A DNA stretch of 64,000 nt. Origin: Catonia carolina. Lineage: Eukaryota; Arthropoda; Insecta; Hemiptera; Achilidae. The notes under the pieces are model-generated. The model had not been told where the DNA came from. It saw only the letters and a program-made list of their open reading frames with translations, and searched no databases. A program made the position numbers and the translations under genes. The stretch covers positions 435,450,045 to 435,514,044 of the forward strand of contig JAQMRL010000001.1 in NCBI GenBank assembly GCA_035578175.1, in the 5' to 3' direction. Below, piece after piece: positions 1 to 11,200 of this stretch; within the stretch, counting starts at the first letter, position 1; every line of letters starts with the position of its first letter.

Positions 1-399
1 ATAATAAACACTATTTACTTTAAAAAAAACTATTAATTGTAACATATAACCTAACATAAATTAAAGTGTAGATTTTTTTATTACCCTGCAAAAAGGAATT
101 GTTATTTTAAATTTTAGATACTACCTGACTTAATTGTTTACTGCAATTTAAATATTATTTTATATACATTCACTAGATAGTGTAAGGATGGATATAGTAT
201 GTATTCACAGGTGGGTTTTTGCAGAAATGAGAGCAGTAAAATCAGATTTGATCACTTCGCTTTCCTCTAGTACAACAGCAGAGCTACATTGTTGTTCACT
301 GCTTCATTATTTGTGCGATGACCAAAATAATAATTCTATTAATTTTCACTGCTGTATTGTCCTAGCCCTGTGTTTTTAGTATTACATAATCTAAAATCT
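1..399. other. Intron sequence, nothing recognised
   Basis: AT-rich sequence without a recognisable exon or repeat; presumably an intersectin intron. The small plus-strand reading frame at 188-379 has no recognisable similarity. Confidence 0.4.
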
Positions 400-1060
400 T
401 TTTTTGCGTCCTGGAGACTCCAGGAGAAGTATAGGACATGTCGGTTATAACACCTGAAATACATATAAGAATCACACAATGTATCACTACTATCAAGAAA
501 GAAATTTTTATACGCTGTACAAAGTTTCACCATCAACTAATTTTTCAGATTTTTTTTAAAGGGATGCAAATTATCACAATGTTTTAAAAATTGGGGTAAT
601 TTATTCATGAATTTTCTCCCTGCATAAGTAGGTTTTTGTTCAAACAATTTTGTGGAGTTATTAGCCACATAATAATCATTTCTGTTTCTCGTGTTATGAA
701 CATTGAAATTCTGCATAAAATTATTTTGCCTATCATACATAATCACTTCAAAAATGTAGAGAGAGGGAACTGTAAGCAATTTAAGCTCCTTAAATAGTAG
801 TGTGTATGAGGTTAGCTGGTTAGCTCCCACTATACACCTAACAGCTTTCTTTTAAATTTTAAAACCCTATTCATATTACCCATGCTAGAATTACCCCATA
901 CTAAGTTATTATAATGGATATGAGACAGAATGAGGCCATGATAAGCAGCCATCAGTAATTTTTTATCATTTAATCTGGCAATTTGTTTTAGTGCAAACTA
1001 CTTCAAATAGGTAGAAGAAATCTATAGTGTAAGCTATTATACATAAATGTAAATGAGTTT
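400..1060 (-). mobile_element. Non-LTR retrotransposon remnant (C-terminal reverse-transcriptase polyprotein)
   Basis: The minus-strand frame 830-537 contains LFKELKLLTVPSLYIFEVIM and later HNTRNRNDY and FMNKLPQFLK, wording common at the C-terminal end of jockey/CR1-like LINE proteins. A second degraded copy of 411-650 lies at 27640-27870, and related sequence at 34100-34240. Confidence 0.6.
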
Positions 1061-1100
1061 ACACAAACAGATCCTAATTAAGCTCATCAATACAACTGTA

Positions 1101-2379
1101 CGAGGGTGGTCTGAAAAGTTTCCGACCTAACAAAGATACAAGACATTTTTTATTTTTCAACATTGTCTTCTTGTAACTCTACATACTTCTCCCAGCGATG
1201 CTCCCATCTCTTTAACCCATCCAAATAGTACTCGGCATTTTTCTTGGCAAAAAAGTTGTTCACGAAGGTGATTGCCTCTTTATTTGACGAAAATCTCTGT
1301 CCTCCGAGTGCAATTGTTAGATGAGAGAACAAAAAGAAGTTGCTAGGGGATAGATCTGGTGAGTAAGGCGGTTGATCAAGCAGTTCAAATCGTAATTTGT
1401 GGATTTTCGTCATGGGAACCACTGAGGTGTGAGACGGTGCGTTGTCTTGGTGAAACAGGATTTTCTATTTCTGCAAATGTGGCCGTTTTTCCACAAATTC
1501 TGCCTTTAGCTTGTCAAGCAATGACGCGTAGTATGCTTCTGTAATGGTTTTTCCTTTTTTAGATAATCAATTAAAATAACTCCATGACTATCCCAAAAGA
1601 AAAACAGTCGCCATCACTTTCCCAGCCGAAAAAACAGTTTTTGCTTTTTTTGGAGTCAGTTCCTCCTTTGCAGTCCACTGTTTGGACTGTATTTTTGTTT
1701 CGGGCGTATAATGGTGTATCCAAGTTTCATCTACTGTAATTAATCGGCGCCAAAACTCAGATTTTTTGCGCTTAAACTGCGCAAACAGAGCGTTGGAAAT
1801 GTTCATTCGAACACGTTTTTGGTCTAACGTGAGCAAACGTGGCACCCAACGTGCGGACAACTTCTCATGCCGAAATATTGATTTAATATGTGACAAACAC
1901 GTGCTTTTGACATGTTCATAACCTCTGCTGTCTCTCTCACTTTGATTCGGCGGTCGTCTAGCACCATTTGGTGAACTTTGGCGATGTTTTCATTGGTAGT
2001 TGCAGTTTTTGGACGTCCCGAACGTTCATCATCTCCCAAGCTCTTACGGCCACATTTAAATTCAGCTGCCCAAAATTTCACTATGGTAAATGATGGTGCA
2101 GAGTCCCCATACACAGAATCTAACTCATCTTTGATTTGCATAGGGGTATTGCCTTTCAAAAACAAATATTTAATGACAGCTCGATACTCGATTTTGTCCA
2201 TTTTCACAAAAACACTCACATCAACTCACTCAAACGACTGTTACAAAACAACTGCACATCCAAAATGGCTGAAACTTTGGTGAGTAACTGTCAGCAGATG
2301 AACAATGAAATTCACTAGCTTTTGTTTACAAGTACTGTTATCTTCACGTAGAGGTCGGAAACTTTTCAGACCACCCTCG
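1101..2379 (-). mobile_element. Mariner element 1, full length, inactivated
   Basis: Perfect 28-bp inverted ends (1101-1128 and 2352-2379), flanked by TA at 1099-1100 and 2380-2381. The minus strand encodes a mariner transposase: helix-turn-helix region (frame 2219-1824), first catalytic D in VDETWIHHYTPETK, second in HQDNAPSH, and a third site reading SPDLSPSNFFLF. It is broken by a frameshift near 1880, another near 1560 and a stop near 1470. The third catalytic residue (AAC at 1341-1339) is Asn, not Asp. Confidence 0.92.
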
Positions 2380-2539
2380 TACATCCCGATAGTATTATCA
2401 AGACATTCTGTTGTGATGAATGATTAATTTCATTTACATTCAGAGAAATGTATTTCTGTCCATTTGAATTTTATATTTAAAGTTTTAAATACTGTTGTAT
2501 GTACAGCTTATTAAATCGACCATGTAAATTTATGTTTAG

Positions 2540-2658
2540 CGGACAGTCCATCATCTGATATGAATTTAAGTCGTGAAGAGAAAAAACGTCAACAAGCAAT
2601 AAAAGAATTAATTAGTACAGAACAAGCATATATTGATGATATGTCTGTAGTACATGAT
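2540..2658 (+). CDS. ITSN: Intersectin exon: start of DH domain
   Basis: Preceded by acceptor AG at 2538-2539 and followed by a consensus donor GTAAGT at 2659. Starts with two bases of a split codon and ends in phase 0. It encodes a short linker ([10 protein letters not shown]) and then the first DH helix, [20 protein letters not shown]. Confidence 0.9.
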
Positions 2659-5600
2659 GTAAGTATTAAAAGTAATTTATTAATTTTAACTAAGTAATTA
2701 ATTTCTTCTCACAGACAAGGATTTGGCTCCTGTCTGTTCTGACTCACAATAGCGACAAAACTACTGAATTATTGCTATCTTTTGTGTGCCCTCCCAACAT
2801 CTCTCCTCCCTTTTGACCTGTATTTTAAAATATTGCGGGAGATCCTTTCTTCAGGCATTCTCTGTACATGCTCTGTCTATCAATTTCAATATTCTGCAAT
2901 CTTCCCATTCAAGTTGTAAATATCCAGTTCCATTCTTATATCTTTATTTCTCAGTTAATCCGTACGATTGCAACCCTTTGTTTTCTGCAGGAATCATATC
3001 TCTCCCACTTGTACTCTACTCTCTTGTGGTCTGGTACTAATCCATGAATCACTTCTATAGAGTAGGGCTGGGGCAGTCATCACCTTGTAAAATATTGTAT
3101 TTTAGTTTCTTTCCTTGTTTTCTTGCCTAAGGTTCTGCTAATACTTCTGCACACTGCTTGGAATTTTCTTCTCTACATCCAAATCTGATGTCACAACCTA
3201 AATAATTGCATTGTATTATTTGTTCAAGCCCCACATCATCTACCACAATTTTAGACCTGGTGGGATATTTACCAGTAAAGGCCGCCATTATCTTTCATTT
3301 TTTTACACAAACTATGAAATTATATTTTTGTATAATTAATTTAAGAAAGAGTTAATAATTAAAATTACAAATTTTATACACAAATTTTGCTTGTGTATTG
3401 TAACATTATTTCATTAAAATTTTGATTTTTTTTTTTTAATTTGAGTAATTTTTGAGTATTTAACTCAACGTGTTAGTCAAGTAGTAAGTTTTTTTTTTTG
3501 GTTTAACGTACTACTGTTCTGCAATTACTGCTAATGTAGACGGTGATGGATGAAATGATTTTTGTAACGTATGAAAATATGCCGTGCCTGAATGGGATTT
3601 GAACCCAAGATCGCATGATGAGAGGCGAGCACATTACCAACAAGTAGTAAAGTTTTCACTTCGAGTCAGCTGTTTAACAGTTGATTTTTGGAGATTAAGG
3701 TTTCGTGGTTCAAATCCTAGTGAAAGTAGTTACATTTATATATACTATAGAATATGAGACAGTGGTTTTTGGTGTATTTTGATGATTAGTATTCAATTAA
3801 CAATACTCTCTCAGGAATAGTCGGCCTGAGTCTGTACAACACTGAACCTCATTTGCACTTCATACATCTCATGGGCTTGCTTATTGCTCTTAATTGAACA
3901 TACTTCCAATATACACACTTTAGGAATTAAAAAATAAAGTATTTTTGTTTTACAACATAAAATTGTACTTGAGATCCAAAGTCTGATTTATGTTATGCCT
4001 TTTACTATGTCCATGAAATATATATCTATTAGTGGAATTATTGCTCAATTTAATGATAATGTTCCCCCATATGCATTGAGGGAAATAATTTTTCCCACAG
4101 AAAAATGACAAATATTTTATATAAAGAAAACTACACTAATTTATAATTCTTTGAAAAGTATTAAAATATTTTATTGAATGTTTTCATCTGTGTAACCAGA
4201 GGTTTAAATATTTAATAACATAATTTTATTACAAAAATTGTTTAATTTTGTTAGAATGAACCTGTATATGAACATTGAAGTTCCAAGAAGTTCAAAGCAT
4301 GTTGGCTTATTTACTTAACGCACCAACTTTATAAAACTTATTGTATCCTATACCTATAATTAAGAAAATAATAATCAAATTCTTTTTTATTAATTGTTTT
4401 TGTAAATGGTGTTTAGGTATTTGAGAAACCATTAATTGATAGCAAAATTGTAACACCTGAACAAATAACAAAAATATTTGTTAATTGGAGAGAGATTATT
4501 GTCTGTAATTTTATGTTCCTCAGGTAAGTTATAACTGTTATTAATTAATTTATCTAGTCATTAATATAATTTAACATAAGGTAAGGGTTTTCATATTTTG
4601 ATAACACAACAGAATTGAGTAGTTTGTTGTACAGTACAGTACAACTTTTTAAGTACTTGTTATAAAGAGTTGATTTTGATTCCATGATTTTGGATAATGT
4701 GAGAATATTCAAGTTTAAAGTAATAAATGGTTTGAAAACCATTTGAACTTTCTTGAAATTTTTCAACCAAAACAAATTTTATTTTTGTTTTGACTGGTTT
4801 TTGTGTGTCTATTAAAAGTAACCCTTTTAAAAAAATTATGTGAACTTTATCGATGAGATGCTTGTTTTATGTAGTTTTGTTAACCCTTTGAGTGCCAGGG
4901 TCCGATTTTTTCGGATGTGAGGGTCTTCTGAAAAGTGCCAGATCCGGTCACATCGGATGTCGGTAAACTGTTGCATAAATGTGTATAACTTCTGTATACA
5001 CAGGTAGATTGCGTTGAATTTTGGTTTTATTATTAGTGTAAATATTAATTTTCATTTTATGTCAATAGATTTTACTATCATTTAGTTACATCTGTTTTAC
5101 AAAGTTTTTATAGTTTGTGTACATTTTTGTACTCACATGCATCAAATGGCAGCTTCATCGTTGTTATATATAATTATAGTGTTTTAAATAGTGTTGTGTT
5201 ATACATCAATCTAAACCGAACAAAGTTGTCCATAAAATAAAAAAAAGTTGGTACAAAAGTTCATTTTGTACCAGTAGTACAAAGAAAAACATGATCTCTA
5301 TGTCAGCACTCATACTGAGTCGTAAAATTGCTATACTACATGTAATCTCAATAGAAGCTTGAACTGTACACGTTCCCTCTCTTGCCTCTTCATTCTTATT
5401 CCGAGTAGTCAACATAGTTACTGGTTGTTAGAAAAGTATACCTCTAAACTGTTACCAGTGAATTTATTTCTTGTAAAGTTATTGTGGTTAATTGTATATT
5501 CTTATTTTATTTCATATAATGAATTAATACAATAATTTCACTAACCTTCTTTTTAAACTGCGTCACCTTTATTTCAATTTTCACTTACACGTGTTTCGGT

Positions 5601-8237
5601 GGATCCACCATCATCAGAGTAAATAACATATAATTGAAACTAAAAACATTATTTATTAAAAATCTATAGAAGATGATACATCTTCAGTCACTTGTATAAA
5701 ACTGATTTAAAATTAATTTATTTTAATTTATCCCTTCATGGATAAATTAAAATAAATTAATTTTAAATCAGTTTTATACAAGTGACTGAAGATGTATCAT
5801 CTTCTGTAAATTTTAAATAAATGAAAAAAAATTTTAGTTTCAATTTTTCATTTACTCTGATGATGGTGGATCCACCGAAACACGTGTAAGTGAAAATTGA
5901 AATAAAGGTGACGCAGTTTAAAAAGAAGGTTAGTGAAATTATTGTATTAATTCATTATATGAAATAGAAATATTTAAAACTGCAGGATGCATTATAAAGA
6001 TTTATTTTTATTTTAGTTTATATATACCACGTACCAATCTGTACTTGTGTAAATTACCACGTTCATCGTTGACTGGTACTGCAGTGTGCTTTAATCGCTT
6101 GTATACTGAACGGAAACCCAAATTGAACTGTTGAATTTCTTTCTACTATAATATTAACAGCCTTACGTTTTTTTGTTGGCAATTATAAAAGCAAACAATG
6201 GAGATACAATCTAATTGATCAACTAAAAGCAATTAGACTATTCTGATATGAAATTTATTTATTTTGACATTAAAATAAGATATCAACAAAAGTAAAAATA
6301 GATAGTGATTTATATTATGCCTATTACTCATTTGATTATAATCAAGAGTATGGGTGTAGTAGTATGTTTTTCAGCACACTATACAAACTGGTGGAACCAC
6401 TTTATTAGTGTGGGAGTGCAAAAACGTATTACAGAAGCTTCTATCAGTGGCGGATCCAGGATAGGCCAAAGGGGGGGGCTAGGCGTTTGGGTGGGTGAAA
6501 GCACCGGGGGGTCTGGTGGGTATGGAACACCCCCCAGCAAGGCGGGGGGGTCCGGGGAATTGTCAAAATTTAAGTGTAAAATGACACATTTTTAGGCCGT
6601 TTTTAACTCTTTATTGACCAGAGTTTAGAGGCAAAAAACTATGGTTTGACTCAAGAATATTGACTAAAAATAAAAGGATTTTGAAGCCATTAGAATGACC
6701 TTGGTCGGGCGTGCGGATTCCTCTCATGTTCGGCAACCGAACAAAACAAATTACCCATTTTATCTAGTGTAAATTGGATACCCAAGGGGGGGCTATAGCC
6801 CCCCCTAGCCCCTCTTTGGATCCGCCACTGGCTTCTATTGATATTACATATGGTATAACTGATTATTGCGTTTAGTTCCTTATTATTGTCTTGAGCATAT
6901 TCATGAAGCAGCTCTTACTAGTTTTAGTTCAGGTATTGCGTACCAGAAGATCTCCATGAACTAGTTATAGGGTGAGTTGTAGAAGATTGGTTTTTTGGAC
7001 CGCGTTCAGAACAACATAGTAAAAAATATCTTTGCACATGTGCCAACTGAAGACTGGGGAAGAGTTTCCCCTTTAACCAACTCCTTAGTTGGAGTAGCGT
7101 CAGTGATGATTAACAGCTGAATTGACAGTAGGGGAATAGTATCGATGGACAGGAGTGAAAGAGCCAAACACAGTACAAGTATAGCAACCCACATCTTCCA
7201 AATTTTTTTTTAAATTGTAAAATAATAGGAACAGGTACCGAGTAAAGAGGAAAGCAAACCAGTAAATCTTTTAATGGTTACAAGTTTCTGATTTTTTTGT
7301 GCACTCTATGGTGGAGTGCTAATAAAATCATTTAATAAGTAAATGAGTGATAATGGCAAAAATGATTAATTGTTGCATTGTAGTAGGAGTTAATTAAAGA
7401 CTGAAAAAGACATTAGAGTATTTGCTGGAAAACTAAATTTATAAATGTAAACCACCCTGTGGTATCACTGAAATGGTTATGGGCTGGACACTCAATAGGG
7501 CAGACAGATTATCTATAGAACAAATAGATTTTGTAATGGAGGCTCAAATTAGGTGGAGTATCAAATTATTTACACTCAATCTGTTCGTTGCAGGGCTAAA
7601 ATAAATAGTTCTGTTTCTTATCACATGGTCAGCCAATTAAATGACTGAATCATTTAAGAACAGAAGAGGTAGAGGTGTAAAAGACACTAATCAGAGTTAT
7701 TTCCTCTGAAAGTAATGAATTTCATTGTACAGCCAGACCCTGTGGTGAATGAAGTGAAGGTGTCATTTACAGAGTGGAAAATGTGTGCTTTTCAGAGGGC
7801 CCGGCATGCTGATAAGCGTACTTTTCCACTCAGTGAGGAAGGCAATGGTAAACCACCTCACTCCTTGTTTTACTTAGTAAAACCTCTAGAGGTTCAAACC
7901 AGCCTTTCGGCTGTTGACCTAAACAACAACAAATGGAGGCTCTGGCTGTAAAAGAGAGATCATCCATAAACATGGTGGGGATGGAGAGATGATTAAATAA
8001 TGGTAGCGGAAAAGGTGCAATCTAGGGAACAATGGAGGCAAACAGCGGAGGCCTCTATCTGATACTAGATGAAGACAAGCTTACGAAGAGAATGTGCAAA
8101 TCAGTTTTTACTTTCTCTTGCTATTTATGAATATACAGGAAAAGAAAGTATTGTTTCCGTGTCAAATTTTTGAAATCAAATTATCACTAGAAATACGCAT
8201 TTTCAGGCCCCTGAACAAAAAAAAAATGTTTTTAGCG

Positions 8238-8280
<43 letters not shown>

Positions 8281-11200
8281 CGTGTGTGTGCGCACGTGTG
8301 TGTGAATGAAATATCTCAAGAACAGAACATCGCACAAAGTTGAAACTTGGAACTTAAGTTCCAACCACTAGAAGACCCAAACATGAACATTTTCATCAAA
8401 ATCGATCAACCAGAAGTAATAGTTTATTCATGATTTTTCACTTTTTAGTGATTTTCTCAGAAATGGCTCCTACAATTTTTTTTTAAATCTCATTTACTAC
8501 ATCTTTTATATTCTACAAGTTAAGGTAAGTGCCATGTGTGGTGAAATTCTTAGGGGCTGTACCCTCGTGGTAAAAAGGTTTTTAAAGATTGTGGCCTAAT
8601 ATCACTTATTTTTTTTTACTAATGATATTTTGTCAGTTAAGGTAACATTAAAAATGATTAATTGTGCAATTATTAAAGTTCAGATAACTGTTTGTTATTT
8701 TAGCTATTTACTTTACCACCTTTCCGACTCTGACTGCCACTAGTTGGGTGCTGGTAATATAGTCACTCCCAACATTCCCACCCAGAATGGGCTGGTAAAA
8801 CATTCTATTTTGATTAATACAGAATGTTGCAAGACCTGATCCAGGTGTTGAACCGGAGAACTTTTGGTTTACAGCATATAATGCTAACCACTGCACCACG
8901 GAAGTGATCAATTATTTAATAATTAGTTAATTATAATATTATTTCTTATATTATTTCTACATTTTACAGGTCGTTGCGAGTTAGGAGAGAGATGAGTCAA
9001 GGTGGTGTTATAAGAATGATTGGTGATATTTTATGTGAAAACGTAAGTAATTTTTTTTATAACTTCATAACATTGTACTTCTAACTACTGCATCCATGCT
9101 ACATGCTAGCTTGTGACAGAATTAGAAGGGATTCACCAAGTTTTGAGTTAAAAAATATCAAATGGTTAGTTAAACCACTGAAGTTAAACAAATTTTATGG
9201 ATTTGACAAAGAAGAGCTAATCCGTGAACAAATAATCAGATCTATTAAATGTGCTTATAAGGACGGAAATTGATTAACTGAATGGCAGATAGGAATATAT
9301 TAGAAGATTTTAAAAAATAATTTAAAAATGAATCGCCATAACTGATTGATCGAAAGTTAACTTACAAAAATTACATGTTAATAAAAATTTTGAACACAAC
9401 TTAGAAAAAAGCAAAGTTCACAAACTAAATGTAAGAAAATGAATAAAATAATCTCACTTCGCTGAATTAATTTTTGATTCAGATTCTGAAAATGAGGTCA
9501 CCAAACCGACACACAGGTACTCCTGAATTAATTGAGTAATTTGAAATTTTTGGATTAATTTTTTTTACGATAAGGACTTGACATGGGCTCAGCAGTGACA
9601 TTTTCATTTTTTACCCCTAAAAATTTAAAAAAATCCCAAATCTCCAAAACAATCAGCCAACAGCTGACGATTTTAAGATGTTCCAGAATGGCATAATTTC
9701 ATTGAAAATTAAGGAAGCACGTGTAAGACTCACCAATTATTCTTCTTGGAGGCTAGAAATTGATTACATAAGGGATCTGTTAGGTAAATAAAATTAAATT
9801 TTTTATTTTCTGGATTAATCAGGAATTTGGAAAAATAATGATGGGTGTTGGGAAATCTGTATGTTATTACTATATTTTGAAAGAAGGTTCTTCGGAATCA
9901 GTCCAGTGGGAGGTGAGACCGAATGCGTCCAAAAAACCAGATCCTTTTAAATATGTATATAGATTTATTAATTTTTAAAATAACCTAAATAAAGAATTGT
10001 ATAATGCTTTTAATTTCATTCTTATCTTGGAAAGCTGATATTATTATTTCAGGACTTAAAAAGTTGGAATAGTTCAGGCTGCAGTTCATCTTAACTGCTT
10101 GTTGTACTTCATTATAAATGTTAGTAAAACTTTTACAAATTGCTACATAAATTAAATGATCTGTACAAATAATGAATCTTATTTGAACACTCACTTTTTA
10201 TTGATAAATAATGAATAATTTAAAAAAGTGAAGAACTTTTTAAATATTATTTAGTTCTGATCTCTTGAATAATAAAAAAGTATTTTATTTTATTTAGTTT
10301 TAGTAAATGGAAGTTAACCCTTTCTTACCCAGTGAGGCATAGAAGTCACATTGGAGTGAAATAACAGACATAAAAACTTTAATTGTTAGCGACTACTTTT
10401 GATTAAAGAGAGCTGGATGTGAAGTGTAATAATTTTCTGTACCCTAGCCAGGAATCGAACCTGAGACCTCTGCTTTGCAGTGTAAGATGCTGACCACTAC
10501 GCCACGGACGCGACCATTAGTTTCTTTTTAAAGTTAGTTTTAGTCTTAAATATTCGTGTTCATTTACTAAAATAAAGTAGCATTTCTTCGAGTATGTTGA
10601 ATGTACATACAAGTATATTTTTTAGGCTGTAAATACTGATTTTTTCCATTTTACCAATATTTTTAAATTGTAACCTATTTTAAGTCTTAAATAATGCTTT
10701 GCTACAAATCTAAGCAAGAGAATTTTGTTTAGGAAACCTGCACATGATTTTTACTTATTCATATTGTTGGGAACTTTGATACCATCAAGCCCAATGTGAC
10801 ATATGTGTCACACTTTTTGTCACGCCATCAAAAAAAGGCTAAAGGTCTAAAAGTGATTTTATTTCACTTAAATGTCAGTAAAGTGTATGAAACAATGTAC
10901 ACATATTTGTTTGTGTAAAGTTAAAAAAATTTTTTCATAAAAATATCAGTAATAAACTTTTTTTAATTTGAAAATGATTTTAGTTACCAAGGATGACTGT
11001 TTATGTGAGATTTTGTAGCTGTCAATTGTCTGCGGCTGCATTACTGCAGAAGTTAACTGAAGAATCACCAGAATTTAAACAGCTCACGAAAAGATGCCAA
11101 GCTGATCCTCGTACAAAAGGATTACCTCTGAGTTCATTTCTGGTTAAACCAATGCAGCGAATAACAAAATATCCATTACTTATTAAAAAGGTAAAAATGT

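Noticed and set aside
188..379. 63-codon frame near the left edge
   Set aside because: No recognisable motif, no splice context, typical of chance frames in this composition.
1150..2219. Functional mariner transposase gene
   Set aside because: Frameshifts, a stop codon and loss of the third catalytic Asp make it a pseudogene.
8244..8309. Cysteine/valine-rich peptide end (CVCVCVCV) suggesting a toxin-like protein
   Set aside because: It is translation of a GT microsatellite inside repeat D.
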